A DNA stretch of 64,000 nt from Pseudomonas viridiflava. GTDB taxonomy: Bacteria > Pseudomonadota > Gammaproteobacteria > Pseudomonadales > Pseudomonadaceae. Position numbers and translations under genes: made by a program. The notes under the pieces were generated by a model, which was not told where the DNA came from, did no database searches, and saw only the letters and a program-made list of their open reading frames with translations. The stretch spans positions 62,001 through 126,000 of the forward strand of contig NZ_UWFA01000259.1 of NCBI RefSeq assembly GCF_900601905.1. Direction: 5' to 3'. Positions 30,189 through 41,379 of this stretch are shown here, one piece after another; the first letter of the stretch is position 1; the number at the start of each line of letters is the position of its first letter.

Positions 30189-31151
30189 CTAGATCGCATT
30201 TCGCAGGCTGAGATTTTCCGGATGCGGCTGCATGTAGATCTGCAGCGCCACATAGGGGTCTGGGTGTTGGCGAAAGTGGTGCTTGAGCAGCGTCAACGGC
30301 ACGATCAGGGGCACGATGCCCTGGTGGTACTGGCTGATAAGTTGCTGGATTTCCTGCTTGTCCGAGGCACTGATGGTCTGCTTCAGATAGCCACTCAGGT
30401 GTTGCAGGACATTGGTGTGGGTGCGGCGGGTGGCAGGTTTCTTCAACGCGGCCATCAGGTCGCTGAAGTACTGCGGGGCGATCTCGTTCGGGTCGCTGCG
30501 GCCCATGTTGCCCAGCAGGTTGCCCAAGGCTTTGTATTGCACCGGGTCGTTGGCCATCAGTTGGTATTTGTAGCGCGAGTGAAATTCAGTCAGCGCCCGG
30601 CGCGTAATGCCAGTCTTGAGCAGCTCCTGCCAGGCGGCGTAGGCAAACACGCGGGTGATGAAGTTTTCCCGCAGTACCGGATCGTTGAGGCGGCCGTCTT
30701 CTTCGACTGGCAGGTTGGGGCGGCGCTCGCAGAAGGCCTGTGCGTAGATTCCCGTCCCGCCGCCGTCCACCGGGGCACCTTTTTCGGTGTACACCTTGAC
30801 CCGTTCCAGGCCACAGGATGGCGATTTCTGCATGAAGATGTAGCCGCAGATATCGCCCAGCTCTTGCGCCATCTGTACCCCGTAATCGGCCAGCGCCTGG
30901 GTCACGTTCAGCTCACGATTGACGGTGCCAACGGCTTGCGGGTTCTGGCCGTCACCCACCAGACGAATGGGTTCGCGGGGGATGCCCAGGCCGATTGCGA
31001 CCTCGGGGCAGGCGGTGACGAATTCGAAATACTCGGTCAGGGCGCGCGTGCATAGATGGGACTCTTTATGGCCACCATTGAAACGCACCTCGGCGCCCAT
31101 CAGACAGGCACTGATACCGAGTTTGGGCTTGGAGACTGCTGGAGCTTGCAT
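30189..31151 (-). CDS. DUF523 and DUF1722 fusion protein
   Basis: 320 aa. The N-terminal DUF523 carries conserved cysteines (GISACLMGAEVRFNGGHKES, then a PSCG motif in MQKSPSCGLERVKVY), suggesting a metal or thiol site. The C-terminal half is DUF1722/YbgA (ALTEFHSRYKYQLMANDP). Both are of unknown function; YbgA-type proteins are often near photolyases and light-responsive regulators. ATG 31151 has AGAGG six bases upstream and replaces a longer frame from 31196. First gene of the operon. Confidence 0.9.
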   Translation of the reverse strand: MQAPAVSKPKLGISACLMGAEVRFNGGHKESHLCTRALTEYFEFVTACPEVAIGLGIPREPIRLVGDGQNPQAVGTVNRELNVTQALADYGVQMAQELGDICGYIFMQKSPSCGLERVKVYTEKGAPVDGGGTGIYAQAFCERRPNLPVEEDGRLNDPVLRENFITRVFAYAAWQELLKTGITRRALTEFHSRYKYQLMANDPVQYKALGNLLGNMGRSDPNEIAPQYFSDLMAALKKPATRRTHTNVLQHLSGYLKQTISASDKQEIQQLISQYHQGIVPLIVPLTLLKHHFRQHPDPYVALQIYMQPHPENLSLRNAI

Positions 31152-31170
31152 CGCGAACCTCTGAACAAAA

Positions 31171-31255
31171 TTGTACAGAGCAAATTCGCTGTACAACTTG
31201 AAGTCATCATAGGTCTATAGCTGTACAAGTCAATTTATTTGTATAGGGTTTGTAT
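31171..31255 (-). promoter_or_regulatory. Promoter and repeated TGTACA operators of the photolyase operon
   Basis: On the minus strand TTGACT (31233-31228), 16 bases, TATGAT (31211-31206) forms a good sigma-70 promoter. It is surrounded by TGTACA/TATACA elements at 31172-31177, 31190-31195, 31222-31227 and 31240-31245, plus a weaker one at 31250-31255. TATACA and TGTACA start 18 bases apart across the -35 box, the same spacing as in front of the renalase-like gene (32643-32667). This fits a repressor of the MerR/LitR type acting on both. Confidence 0.65.
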
Positions 31256-31279
31256 GGGGTGTGTTGGCTAGGTGAATTC

Positions 31280-31372
31280 CTGTAGGAGCGAGGCTTGCCC
31301 GCGAATCAGGCAATGCGGTGTATCTGGTTAACCGCAGTGCCACCTGATTTGCGGGCAAGCCTCGCTCCTACA
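31280..31372. repeat. REPIN (GAGCGAGGCTTGCCCGC type)
   Basis: Left arm TAGGAGCGAGGCTTGCCCGCG and right arm GCGGGCAAGCCTCGCTCCTA are perfect inverted copies around a 50-base spacer. It lies between the DUF523/DUF1722 promoter and the 3' end of the small Trp-rich gene. Confidence 0.9.
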
Positions 31373-31382
31373 GCGCTCAGCC

Positions 31383-32635
<1,253 letters not shown>

Positions 32636-32642
32636 TTAAAAC

Positions 32643-32667
32643 CTGTACAATATTGTTTTTTGGTATA
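32643..32667 (-). promoter_or_regulatory. TATACC / TGTACA operator upstream of the renalase-like gene
   Basis: On the minus strand TATACC (32667-32662) and TGTACA (32649-32644) begin 18 bases apart, separated by AT-rich sequence. The same arrangement, TATACA and TGTACA 18 apart, occurs upstream of the photolyase operon at 31245-31222. The promoter boxes here are less clear. Confidence 0.5.
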
Positions 32668-32916
32668 ACTTGCTGCGATCTCATACGTATTCGCAGCGCC
32701 TGTCTCGTACGGCACGAGACTAAAATCCGATACCTGAGGGCGGTTGAGCAACTATCCAAACGGGTGGTTGGCATCATGCCCGGCAGGTTTGGCCTATTGT
32801 TGTTGCAGGATGGGGTTGATGTAGGTGTCGTTTGCCACGAGCTGCATCCATAAACACATCCGGCCATAAAAAATAGACTACGCAACGCTCCTGAACGCCA
32901 CGCAAGGAAACCTGCC
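32668..32916. other. Intergenic region between the renalase-like and epimerase genes
   Basis: Part of a 320-base gap. It contains a 7-bp hairpin, GTCTCGT (32702-32708) with ACGAGAC (32714-32720). Short open frames exist on both strands but lack support. The plus-strand epimerase promoter must lie here; CAAGGAAA before 32917 is its ribosome site. Confidence 0.4.
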
Positions 32917-33813
32917 ATGCACATATTGCTGACCGGCGGTACTGGGTTGATAGGGCGCCAGCTCTGCCAGCACCTGAGCCAACAGGGACACTTATTGACC
33001 GTCTGGAGCCGCAGCCCCGAGGATGTCCCGCGTCTGTGCGGCGACGCGGTGCGCGGTGTTGCACACCTTCGTGACCTTGGCGATCAGCCGGTGGATGCAG
33101 TGATCAATCTGGCGGGCGCGCCCATTGCCGATCGGCCTTGGACCCGCAAACGACGCACGCTGCTGTGGGACAGCCGCATCGGCCTGACCGAGCAGCTATT
33201 GGCCTGGATGGAGCAGCGTGAGCACAAGCCGCAAGTGTTGATCAGCGGTTCGGCCGTTGGCTGGTACGGCGATGGCGGCGAGCGTGAGCTGGATGAAAAC
33301 GCCCAGCCGGTCAAAGAGGATTTCGCCAGCCATCTGTGTGGCGCCTGGGAAGAAACCGCGCAGCGGGCTCAAGCCCTGGGGGTAAGGGTGGTGATCATCC
33401 GCACCGGGCTGGTGTTGTCTGATCAGGGCGGCTTTCTACAGCGCCTGCTATTGCCATTCAAGTTCGGCATGGGCGGACCGATTGGCAATGGTCGGCAATG
33501 GATGCCGTGGATTCACATCCAGGACCAAATCGCTGCAATAGATTTCCTGTTGAACCAGAGCGACGCCCTGGGGCCCTATAATCTTTGCGCCCCGGCCCCG
33601 GCGCGAAACAGTGATTTCGCCAAGACACTGGCTGCCGTATTGCACCGGCCGGCGTTCATGCCATTGCCTGGCCTGGCCTTGAAAATATTGATGGGCGAGC
33701 TTTCGGTACTGTTGCTGGGCGGCCAGCGTGCCCGCCCGGCTCGCCTGGAAGAAGCCGGCTTCAGCTTTAGATTCACTCAGTTGCATGACGCTTTGAACGA
33801 CTTATCGAATTAG
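32917..33813 (+). CDS. TIGR01777 family NAD-dependent epimerase-like protein
   Basis: 298 aa extended-SDR fold. [17 protein letters not shown] is the nucleotide-binding loop. The family signature [20 protein letters not shown] and the C-terminal DUF1731 segment ([14 protein letters not shown]) are present; E. coli YfcH belongs here. Function unknown. It ends nine bases before hemH and is commonly paired with it in Pseudomonas, so a link to haem or redox metabolism is possible. Confidence 0.92.
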   Translation: MHILLTGGTGLIGRQLCQHLSQQGHLLTVWSRSPEDVPRLCGDAVRGVAHLRDLGDQPVDAVINLAGAPIADRPWTRKRRTLLWDSRIGLTEQLLAWMEQREHKPQVLISGSAVGWYGDGGERELDENAQPVKEDFASHLCGAWEETAQRAQALGVRVVIIRTGLVLSDQGGFLQRLLLPFKFGMGGPIGNGRQWMPWIHIQDQIAAIDFLLNQSDALGPYNLCAPAPARNSDFAKTLAAVLHRPAFMPLPGLALKILMGELSVLLLGGQRARPARLEEAGFSFRFTQLHDALNDLSN

Positions 33814-33821
33814 GAACCTGC

Positions 33822-34847
33822 ATGACCGATCACGCCCTGTTGCTGGTAAACCTGGGGTCGCCAGCCTCGACTGCTGTGGCGGATGTCCGCAGTTATCTCA
33901 ATCAGTTTCTGATGGATCCTTACGTCATTGACCTGCCGTGGCCGGTGCGTCGGCTGTTGGTGTCGCTGATCCTGGTCAAGCGCCCGGAACAGTCGGCCCA
34001 CGCCTACGCCTCCATCTGGTGGGATGAAGGCTCGCCCCTGGTGGTGTTGAGCAAGCGCTTGCACCAGGCGATGACCAAAGAGTGGACCCGTGGCCCGGTG
34101 GAATTGGCCATGCGCTATGGCGAGCCGTCGATTGAAACGGTGCTCACGCGGCTGGCTTCTCAAGGCATCACCAACATCACGCTGGCGCCGTTGTATCCAC
34201 AGTTCGCCGACAGCACCGTGACCACAGTGATCGAAGAGGCCAAGCGTGTGGTCAAGGCCAAGTCGCTGAAGGTTAACTTCTCGGTGCTGCAGGCTTTCTA
34301 CGATCAGCCGGAATATCTGCAGGCGCTGGTCGACAGCGTGCGGCCGCATTTGCAGCAACCCTATGATCATTTGTTGTTGAGCTTCCATGGTTTGCCTGAG
34401 CGCCACTTGCTCAAGCTCGACCCAACCCGTAATCACTGCCTTAAAGGCCCGGACTGTTGCAAGACCGCGCCGCCCGAGGTGCTCGCCACGTGCTATCGGG
34501 CGCAATGCATCCAGTCGGCAGAAGCCTTCGCTAAACTCATGGGCATCCCGGAGGGCAAGTGGTCAGTGTCGTTCCAGTCGCGGCTGGGTCGCGCCAAGTG
34601 GATCGGACCTTACACCGAAGCGCACCTTGAGGAGCTGGCCGCTCAGGGTGTGAAGAAGTTACTGGTGATGTGCCCGGCATTCGTTGCCGACTGCATCGAG
34701 ACGCTGGAAGAGATCGGCGACCGTGGCGCCGAGCAATTCAAGGAAGCGGGGGGCGAGGAACTGACACTGATCCCATGCCTGAACGACGACCCGAACTGGG
34801 CAGCGGCGTTGAACAAGCTGTGTGAGCGGGCGCCGTTGATGTTGTGA
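33822..34847 (+). CDS. hemH: Ferrochelatase
   Basis: 341-aa enzyme inserting Fe2+ into protoporphyrin IX, the last step of haem synthesis, at the inner membrane. [10 protein letters not shown] opens the protein, the metal-site histidine is in [12 protein letters not shown], and the C-terminal [19 protein letters not shown] signature is complete. Immediately downstream of the TIGR01777 gene. Confidence 0.97.
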   Translation: MTDHALLLVNLGSPASTAVADVRSYLNQFLMDPYVIDLPWPVRRLLVSLILVKRPEQSAHAYASIWWDEGSPLVVLSKRLHQAMTKEWTRGPVELAMRYGEPSIETVLTRLASQGITNITLAPLYPQFADSTVTTVIEEAKRVVKAKSLKVNFSVLQAFYDQPEYLQALVDSVRPHLQQPYDHLLLSFHGLPERHLLKLDPTRNHCLKGPDCCKTAPPEVLATCYRAQCIQSAEAFAKLMGIPEGKWSVSFQSRLGRAKWIGPYTEAHLEELAAQGVKKLLVMCPAFVADCIETLEEIGDRGAEQFKEAGGEELTLIPCLNDDPNWAAALNKLCERAPLML

Positions 34848-34863
34848 TGCAATGCACTCACTC

Positions 34864-34958
34864 TGTGGGAGCGAGCTTGCTCGCGAAGAGGCCCAGACAT
34901 CCGAATATATTCCTGTGGGGCAGGAACATTGTCTTCGCGAGCAAGCTCGCTCCCACAG
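34864..34958. repeat. REPIN (GAGCAAGCTCGC type)
   Basis: TGTGGGAGCGAGCTTGCTCGC on the left, GCGAGCAAGCTCGCTCCCAC on the right, each itself palindromic, around a 50-base spacer. Lies between the convergent hemH and uraA genes, where it may also act as a terminator. Confidence 0.9.
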
Positions 34959-34982
34959 GTCCCATTCAAGTGATCAATGCCC

Positions 34983-36260
34983 CTACGGCAACTGATCATC
35001 CAGATGCTTGTTCTTCCACCCATCATTGCCCGGCAACAACAGGTTCAGCGCGATGGCGGTCACGGCGCACAGGGCGATGCCCTTGAGGCCGAAATCATCC
35101 GGACCGTTGCCGGTGCCGATCAACACACCGCCAATCCCGAACACCAAGGTCACCGAAACAATCACCAGATTGCGCGCTTCGGCCAGGTCGACCTTGTGAC
35201 GAATCAGCGTATTCATCCCCACCGCCGCAATCGAACCGAACAGCAGGCAAAGAATTCCGCCCATCACGGGGACTGGAATGCTCTGCAGCAGCGCGCCGAA
35301 CTTGCCGACAAACGCCAGGCTGATGGCGAAAATCGCCGCCCAGGTCATGATTTTCGGGTTGTAGTTCTTGGTCAGCATCACCGCGCCCGTGACTTCGGCG
35401 TAGGTGGTGTTGGGTGGTCCGCCGAACAGACCGGCTGCCGTGGTCGCAATCCCGTCACCGAACAGGGTGCGATGCAGGCCCGGTTTTTTCAGGTAGTCAC
35501 GCCCGGTCACGCTGCCCACCGCAATCACGCCGCCGATATGCTCAATGGCCGGTGCCAGGGCAACAGGCACGATGAACAGAATCGCCTGCCAGTTGAACTC
35601 CGGCGCCGTGAACGCAGGAATCGCCAGCCAGGGGGCGGCGGCAATCTTCGCCGTGTCGACCACGCCGAAATAAAACGCCAGAGCGAAACCCACCAGCACG
35701 CCTGAAATAATCGGCACCAGACGGAAGATTCCTTTACCAAACACCGCCACCACCAGTGTCGTCAGCAGCGCAGGCATCGAAATCCACATGGCGATCTTGT
35801 ACGGAATCAGCTCGGCACCGTCTCCGCTTTTGCCCATTGCCATGTTGGCGGCAATCGGCGCCATGGCCAGACCGATGGAAATGATCACCGGGCCAATCAC
35901 GACCGGTGGCAGCAAACGGTCGATAAAACCGGTGCCTTTGACCTTCACCGCCAAGCCTAAAAAGGTATAGACGAAGCCCGCGGCCATCACCCCACCCATG
36001 GTCGCGGCGAGGCCGAACTGACCCTTGGCGAGGATGATCGGCGTGATGAAGGCGAAACTCGACGCCAGGAACACCGGCACCTGTCGGCCCGTGACGATCT
36101 GGAACAGTAACGTGCCCAGACCTGCGGTGAACAAAGCAACGTTAGGATCCAGCCCGGTGATCAGCGGCATCAGTACCAGCGCGCCAAACGCCACGAAGAG
36201 CATCTGCGCGCCGGATAACACCGTGCGCCAGAGTGGATCGTTGAACTCGTCGTGCTTCAT
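34983..36260 (-). CDS. uraA: Uracil permease
   Basis: 425-aa inner-membrane transporter of the nucleobase-cation symporter-2 family with 12-14 spans. Signature GLFGGPPNTTYAEVTGAVML and the EHIGGVIAVG segment with the conserved Glu/His are present. It overlaps the upp stop by one base (TAATG), so uptake and phosphoribosylation of uracil are made together. Confidence 0.95.
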   Translation of the reverse strand: MKHDEFNDPLWRTVLSGAQMLFVAFGALVLMPLITGLDPNVALFTAGLGTLLFQIVTGRQVPVFLASSFAFITPIILAKGQFGLAATMGGVMAAGFVYTFLGLAVKVKGTGFIDRLLPPVVIGPVIISIGLAMAPIAANMAMGKSGDGAELIPYKIAMWISMPALLTTLVVAVFGKGIFRLVPIISGVLVGFALAFYFGVVDTAKIAAAPWLAIPAFTAPEFNWQAILFIVPVALAPAIEHIGGVIAVGSVTGRDYLKKPGLHRTLFGDGIATTAAGLFGGPPNTTYAEVTGAVMLTKNYNPKIMTWAAIFAISLAFVGKFGALLQSIPVPVMGGILCLLFGSIAAVGMNTLIRHKVDLAEARNLVIVSVTLVFGIGGVLIGTGNGPDDFGLKGIALCAVTAIALNLLLPGNDGWKNKHLDDQLP

Positions 36261-36898
36261 TACGCGTCCTTTTGCTTGGTGCCGAAGATCTTGTCGCCAG
36301 CATCGCCAAGGCCCGGGATGATGTAGCCGTGTTCGTTGAGGCGTTCATCGATGGACGCGGTGTAGATGATGACGTCGGGGTGGGCAGCTTCGACCACGGC
36401 GATACCTTCTGGCGCGGCGACCAGCACCATGGCGCGGATTTCCTTGCAGCCAGCTTTCTTGAGCAGGTCGATGGTGGCGACCATTGAAGCGCCAGTCGCG
36501 AGCATCGGGTCGATGATCATGGCCAGGCGTTCGTCGATTTCCGGGACCAGCTTTTCCAGATAAGTGTGCGCTTTCAGGGTTTCTTCGTTGCGGGCCACGC
36601 CCACCGCGCTGACCTTGGCACCTGGAATCAGGCTCAGTACACCGTCGAGCATGCCAATCCCGGCACGCAGAATAGGCACCACGGTGATTTTCTTGCCGGC
36701 GATTTTTTCAACCGAGACCGTACCGGCCCAACCTTCGATGTCGTAGGTTTCCAGCGGCAGGTCAGCGGTGGCTTCGTAAGTGAGCAGTGAGCCGACTTCC
36801 TGAGCCAGCTCACGGAAATTCTTGGTGCTGATGTCGGCGCGGCGCATGAGGCCGAGTTTATGGCGGATCAGCGGGTGACGGATCTCACGGATAGGCAT
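36260..36898 (-). CDS. upp: Uracil phosphoribosyltransferase
   Basis: 212-aa salvage enzyme making UMP from uracil and PRPP. PRPP motif [19 protein letters not shown]; uracil site in [19 protein letters not shown] 36898 ([19 protein letters not shown]) has GGAG nine bases upstream; a longer frame from 36925 is rejected. Operon with uraA; divergent from hpt. Confidence 0.96.
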   Translation of the reverse strand: MPIREIRHPLIRHKLGLMRRADISTKNFRELAQEVGSLLTYEATADLPLETYDIEGWAGTVSVEKIAGKKITVVPILRAGIGMLDGVLSLIPGAKVSAVGVARNEETLKAHTYLEKLVPEIDERLAMIIDPMLATGASMVATIDLLKKAGCKEIRAMVLVAAPEGIAVVEAAHPDVIIYTASIDERLNEHGYIIPGLGDAGDKIFGTKQKDA

Positions 36899-37086
36899 AG
36901 AAATAAAGCTCCGGCGGAGGGGCAAAAAAAGCGGCCTAGGTTAATCTATTCAGCTGGCACTGTCCTACACAGCGTGCGGCGTTTTCAGACGAATCCTGAC
37001 ACGTTAGTCCAGAATTGCTTGCCCTGACTTCTGCGGATGCGTACCTTTGCCCGCTTTTCTTACACTGCCCACCCTTGGAGAGCGTC

Positions 37087-37644
37087 ATGTCTGCTGATCT
37101 CGAGCATATCCGTCAAATCATGCGCGAGGCTGACTGCCTGTACACAGAGGCTGAAGTCGAAGCTGCCATCGCCCGTGTCGGTGCGCAGATCAATGCCGAA
37201 CTGGCCGAGCGTAACCCTGTGGTGTTCTGCGTGATGAACGGCGGGCTGATTTTCTCCGGCAAGCTGCTGACGTATCTGGATTTCCCGCTGGAAGCCTCGT
37301 ACCTGCACGCGACCCGTTATCGCAACGAAACCAGTGGTGGCGACCTGTTCTGGAAGGCCAAGCCGGAAGTCTCCTTCATTGACCGTGACGTGCTGATCAT
37401 CGACGACATTCTCGATGAAGGTCACACCCTTGGCGCGATCATCGACTTCTGCAAACACGCGGGTGCCCGTGCGGTGCATACCGCCGTGCTGATCGACAAA
37501 GACCACGACCGCAAAGCCCGCCCTGATCTGAAAGCAGACTTCGTCGGCCTGCCCTGCATCGACCGTTTCATCTTTGGTTACGGCATGGATTACAAAGGCT
37601 ACTGGCGTAATGCGGCGGGGATTTATGCCGTAAAAGGCATGTAA
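37087..37644 (+). CDS. hpt: Hypoxanthine-guanine phosphoribosyltransferase
   Basis: 185-aa purine salvage enzyme. PRPP-binding VLIIDDILDEGHTLGAI is clear, and the flexible-loop region HATRYRNETSGGDLFWK precedes it. ATG 37087 follows TTGGAGAG; the open frame extends upstream to 37015 without support. Divergent from upp-uraA, grouping purine and pyrimidine salvage. Confidence 0.95.
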   Translation: MSADLEHIRQIMREADCLYTEAEVEAAIARVGAQINAELAERNPVVFCVMNGGLIFSGKLLTYLDFPLEASYLHATRYRNETSGGDLFWKAKPEVSFIDRDVLIIDDILDEGHTLGAIIDFCKHAGARAVHTAVLIDKDHDRKARPDLKADFVGLPCIDRFIFGYGMDYKGYWRNAAGIYAVKGM

Positions 37645-37662
37645 GTGACTGCCAGTATCGCC

Positions 37663-37752
37663 CGTAGGAGCGGCTTCAGCCGCGAGGGACCAGTACATCC
37701 GATGCAGATTTTTCGGCAGCAATACTGCTCGCGGCTAACGCCGCTCCCACGG
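37663..37752. repeat. REPIN (GGAGCGGCTTCAGCCGC type)
   Basis: Left arm GTAGGAGCGGCTTCAGCCGCG and right arm CGCGGCTAACGCCGCTCCCAC around a 48-base spacer; the right arm has drifted. Between hpt and the next small gene. Confidence 0.85.
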
Positions 37753-37816
37753 GTGCCCAGGCCCTGAATTCATTCGGCATGCTAAAGTGCCAGCCCAGTC
37801 CTTGCGGGAAGTCGAC

Positions 37817-38305
37817 ATGATGTTCTTGATCCGTAGTGCTGCGCTGGCTTTGCTGTGCGGTCTGCCATTTGCGGCGCCTGTTTCAGCTGAACCGATGCAC
37901 GCGCAATACCTGCCTCCAGACGACCTGAATCTGCGCGAAGGTGAGCCCGAACAGCAGCAACTCCTGCAGATCACCGAATACTCGGTGGTGGTCGGCAATC
38001 AGCGTCAATCCAACCAGACTCCCATCCCCGTGACCTCGCCGGTTTTGCTGCGCCTCAAAGGCAAGCCGATGAACAAAGGCGCGACCATCGCCGAAGTGCT
38101 GATCCATTTCGACAGTGAAAGCAAAAGCCTGAAAAAACCGCTGTTCGACGACAAGACCCGGGTCCTCAACCTGTATTACCCGGTTGCGCAATACCGCACG
38201 CTGATGGATCTGTTGCGTAACGAGAAAGTTTATTGCCAGTTCCTGAGCTATGCCAATGGCCACGTCTGGGCTGATTTGCATACCGGCGCGGTGCGTTCTC
38301 GTTGA
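37817..38305 (+). CDS. Conserved exported protein, function unknown
   Basis: About 162 aa. A clear signal peptide (LIRSAALALLCGLPFAAPVS, cleavage near AEPMHA) sends it to the periplasm. The mature part has no motif I recognise. GGGAAG lies five bases before ATG 37817. It precedes the PA4642-like gene by about 67 bases. Recognised only as a Pseudomonas-type hypothetical. Confidence 0.8.
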   Translation: MMFLIRSAALALLCGLPFAAPVSAEPMHAQYLPPDDLNLREGEPEQQQLLQITEYSVVVGNQRQSNQTPIPVTSPVLLRLKGKPMNKGATIAEVLIHFDSESKSLKKPLFDDKTRVLNLYYPVAQYRTLMDLLRNEKVYCQFLSYANGHVWADLHTGAVRSR

Positions 38306-38372
38306 GCCCTGGGCTGAGCCGAGGGTAAACTGCCCGCCGGTTATTCTGTCCGCGATCCTGTTGGAGCACGCA

Positions 38373-38660
38373 ATGCGTAAAGATAAGAAGCAGTTGATTG
38401 GTGACGAAATCGGCGATGAGCAGATTAAACAGTTCCTGGCCTTCGAACCGGTTGATGCCACGTCGCCGTCGCTGCACAAGCTGATCAAGGCTTACCGTGG
38501 CCTGCGGGTCAACGATTTCGAGCGCTTTCTGGTGTTCTTCCTTGAAGCTGGCTACGACCTCGACGGCAAAGACGAGCAGGGCAACGACTTTGTCGCGACG
38601 ATCAAGGATCAGCGCAACGCCGACGAGTACATCGAGTTGATCGACAAGGCTCGCGGTTAA
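38373..38660 (+). CDS. PA4642 family protein
   Basis: 95-aa cytoplasmic protein starting MRKDKKQLIGDEIGDEQIKQ and ending EYIELIDKARG; matches the Pseudomonas-specific PA4642 family of unknown function. TTGGAG is nine bases before ATG 38373. A longer in-frame region from 38250 overlaps the previous gene and is not supported. A strong terminator follows at 38689. Confidence 0.88.
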   Translation: MRKDKKQLIGDEIGDEQIKQFLAFEPVDATSPSLHKLIKAYRGLRVNDFERFLVFFLEAGYDLDGKDEQGNDFVATIKDQRNADEYIELIDKARG

Positions 38661-38686
38661 GCCTTTGCTGAAAACCGTCCAGCCAT

Positions 38687-38715
38687 AAAAAAACGCCCCG
38701 AGGGGCGTTTTTTTA
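38687..38715. terminator. Bidirectional terminator between PA4642-like gene and mqo
   Basis: ACGCCCC (38693-38699) and GGGGCGT (38702-38708) with A-run on the left and T-run on the right. Serves both convergent genes. Confidence 0.92.
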
Positions 38716-38726
38716 TAGAGCGGCAA

Positions 38727-40235
38727 TCACGCGAAGCTTTGCGGTTCGCTGTGTGTCTCGACCAGTTCCAGGCGTTGGTTGTTGTGGCTGCTGACGCGCT
38801 CGTACAGCTGTGCGTCGGTCTCCAGAGCCTTTTCCCGCGCCGGGAATATTTCGTTGAGTTTTGCAGCCCACGCGCCGTGGGTTTTTTCCGGGAAGCAGCG
38901 CTCGATCAGGTCCAGCATGATCGACACCGTCACCGATGCGCCTGGCGAAGCACCCAGCAGCGCGGCCAGTGAACCATCCCTGGCCGAAACCAGCTCGGTG
39001 CCAAATTGCAGGATGCCGCCTTTCTTCGGATCCTTCTTGATGATCTGCACCCGTTGACCGGCCACTTCCAGACGCCAGTCTTCAGCCTTGGCTTGCGGGT
39101 AGAAGCGGCGTAGCGATTCGAGACGCTGCTCCATGGATTGCATGACTTCGCTGACCAGGTACTTGGTCAGGTCCATGTTGTCCCGCGCCACGGCGAGCAT
39201 TGGTTTGATGTTAGCAACGCGCACCGACAGCGGCAGATCCAGGAACGAGCCGTGCTTGAGGAACTTGGTGGTGAAACCGGCGTAAGGTCCGAACAGCAGC
39301 GATTTCTTGCCATCCACAACGCGGGTGTCCAGGTGCGGCACCGACATCGGGGGCGAACCTACGGCGGCCTGGCTGTAAACCTTGGCCTGGTGGTGTTTGA
39401 CCACTTCCGGATTATCGCAACGCAGCCACTGGCCGCTGACCGGGAAACCGCCGAAGCCTTTGCTTTCTTCGATACCGGACATCTGCAGCAGCGGCAGGGC
39501 GGCGCCGCCAGCGCCGAGGAACACGAACTTGGCGTCGATTTCACGGGTACTGCCGCTGTTCACGTCTTTGATGCTGACGGTCCAGCCAGTGCCTTTGCGG
39601 GTCAGACCGGTCACGCGCTTGCAGTATTTGACCTGGGCATCGGGGGTGCTGGTCAGGTGCTTGAGCAACTGATTGGTCAGGTTGCCGAAATTCACGTCAG
39701 TGCCATTCATCACCCGGGTCGCGGCGATCTGCTCATCGGCCGGGCGGCCGGGCATCATCAGCGGCATCCACTCGGCAAGGGTGGCCTTGTCTTCGGTGTA
39801 TTCCATGGACGAGAACGCATGGTGCCTGTGCATGGCTTCGAAGCGGGTTTTAAGAAAGGCAACGCCTTTCTCGCCCTGCACGAAGCTCAGGTGCGGCACC
39901 GGGCTGATAAAGGATTTCGAAGAGCCGAACGTGCCTTGTTGGGTCAGATACGCCCAGAACTGCTTCGAGACTTCAAACTGAGTATTGATCTGCACAGCTT
40001 TCTTGATGTCGATGGAGCCATCGGCGCCTGGCGGCGTGTAGTTGAGCTCACACAGCCCGGCATGACCGGTACCCGCGTTGTTCCACGGGTTGGAACTCTC
40101 CGCAGCGCCTGAGTCCATCAGCTCAACGACTTCCAGCTTGATGCCGGGGTCGAGCTCCTTGAGCAGTACGGCGAGGGTGGCACTCATGATGCCGGCCCCA
40201 ACCAATACCACATCGACTGCTTCGTTATGCGCCAT
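38727..40235 (-). CDS. mqo: Malate:quinone oxidoreductase
   Basis: 502-aa FAD-dependent peripheral membrane enzyme oxidising malate to oxaloacetate and passing electrons to quinone. Nucleotide-binding [35 protein letters not shown] and [20 protein letters not shown] are family hallmarks. A single gene; pseudomonads often have more than one mqo copy. Confidence 0.96.
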   Translation of the reverse strand: MAHNEAVDVVLVGAGIMSATLAVLLKELDPGIKLEVVELMDSGAAESSNPWNNAGTGHAGLCELNYTPPGADGSIDIKKAVQINTQFEVSKQFWAYLTQQGTFGSSKSFISPVPHLSFVQGEKGVAFLKTRFEAMHRHHAFSSMEYTEDKATLAEWMPLMMPGRPADEQIAATRVMNGTDVNFGNLTNQLLKHLTSTPDAQVKYCKRVTGLTRKGTGWTVSIKDVNSGSTREIDAKFVFLGAGGAALPLLQMSGIEESKGFGGFPVSGQWLRCDNPEVVKHHQAKVYSQAAVGSPPMSVPHLDTRVVDGKKSLLFGPYAGFTTKFLKHGSFLDLPLSVRVANIKPMLAVARDNMDLTKYLVSEVMQSMEQRLESLRRFYPQAKAEDWRLEVAGQRVQIIKKDPKKGGILQFGTELVSARDGSLAALLGASPGASVTVSIMLDLIERCFPEKTHGAWAAKLNEIFPAREKALETDAQLYERVSSHNNQRLELVETHSEPQSFA

Positions 40236-40401
40236 TAACGCGTCTCCAAAATCTGCAGCACCAAATTGACGGCATACGATCCCGAGGGCAGATGCCTGGT
40301 CGCGGGGCTTTGTTCAAAGTTGTGCCCCGATACCATGGCCAGGATCAGCATGTCCGATTCTTCGCAATTCTTCGCATTTCAACGGAGGCCACCAAACGGA
40401 C

Positions 40402-40569
40402 ATGAATGAGGTTCATCAAGGCAGCATGAACGCATTTTTCAGTCCGGTCAGCCATTCGACTATCGTCAAGGCTTCCGGTTATGCAACCAAATCCGTAGTG
40501 GACAGGCCTCAGGCTCCGGTTGTGGAGACTGCGCAGCAGCGCTCGATCCTGTGCAATGGGGCTGGGTGA
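40402..40569 (+). CDS. Possible small protein, 55 aa
   Basis: An uninterrupted 56-codon frame (MNEVHQGSMNAFFSPVSHST at the start, ending LCNGAG) with codon choice like the neighbours. ATG 40402 has GGAGG 13 bases upstream; an inner ATG at 40426 has AGG four bases before. No motif is recognised. It lies in the long gap upstream of mqo, on the opposite strand. Could equally be non-coding leader sequence. Confidence 0.3.
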   Translation: MNEVHQGSMNAFFSPVSHSTIVKASGYATKSVVDRPQAPVVETAQQRSILCNGAG

Positions 40570-40695
40570 GATGCTAATGGTGCATTTACCAACGCGTAAC
40601 TGTTCATTTGCTCGCCACACTCTTGTGAAGTAGTGAAACCCGTTTTTTCACGTCCTTTTGGGAACGTGAATCTCAACCTCAAAAAGGGCTGCACG

Positions 40696-40848
40696 ATGGC
40701 AGCACCGGCAGATCACCGCATGCAGACTAAGGCGTCGAGGGGCAGCAAAGGTTCGAAAAGTTTCGAGCTTTCAGCGCCGACCAACGAGCACATCTGCGTG
40801 CAAATGACCTGTGTGGGCGGCTCTCTGTGGGCGTTACGAAGGCGCTAA
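40696..40848 (+). CDS. Possible small basic protein, 50 aa
   Basis: Frame of 50 codons starting MAAPADHRMQTKASRGSKGS and ending GGSLWALRRR, preceded by AAAAAGGG eight bases before ATG 40696. Basic and serine-rich, without recognised domain. The surrounding gap (40236-40970) otherwise shows no gene. Confidence 0.25.
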   Translation: MAAPADHRMQTKASRGSKGSKSFELSAPTNEHICVQMTCVGGSLWALRRR

Positions 40849-40970
40849 TCCGGGGATTAACCATGCTGCGAGGCCCGATCAGGAGACGTCCTTATAGTCG
40901 GGCGGAGATTATAGCGATGAAACGACAGGAATTGATCTGATTAACTGACTTTTATTTATTGACCAATCAG

Positions 40971-41204
40971 TCACGCCGCATACAGGCGCAGTCGCGAAGC
41001 GCGTTCAGGCCGCGGTACAACCCGGGCGCTGTTGGGCAGCGGGTTGCCCAGCCAGCACAGCTTTTGCTCGGTGATTTCCACCCAGTCATTGCCTTGTGGC
41101 GCCTGACGGCATTGCTTGAATGCGTGACAGACACCGCTGGCATCCACGCGTGCGTAGTGACGGTCGTTACGTCGCGAATCGAACAATGACCAGAGAAAGT
41201 CCAT
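40971..41204 (-). CDS. Conserved Pseudomonas hypothetical, 77 aa
   Basis: MDFLWSLFDSRRNDRHYARV at the start, rich in Trp and Arg. ATG 41204 is preceded by a strong AGGAG at proper distance, which decides this start over an in-frame ATG at 41282. No known domain. Single gene, divergent from the YajG-like lipoprotein. Confidence 0.7.
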   Translation of the reverse strand: MDFLWSLFDSRRNDRHYARVDASGVCHAFKQCRQAPQGNDWVEITEQKLCWLGNPLPNSARVVPRPERASRLRLYAA

Positions 41205-41379
41205 GGGGCTGCTCCTGTGATGATGAGCACAAGCTTGCAAGACCCACGTGACATCATCATGACGGCTCGGTTGCTGAACCATTGCACTGGCGCAGTGGTC
41301 GGATTTTCAACTGGTTGGCGGTGGCTGGAGGCCGCTATACTGCGGCATATTTTTGTGCCTGGCCCATGGAGAAATGAGC

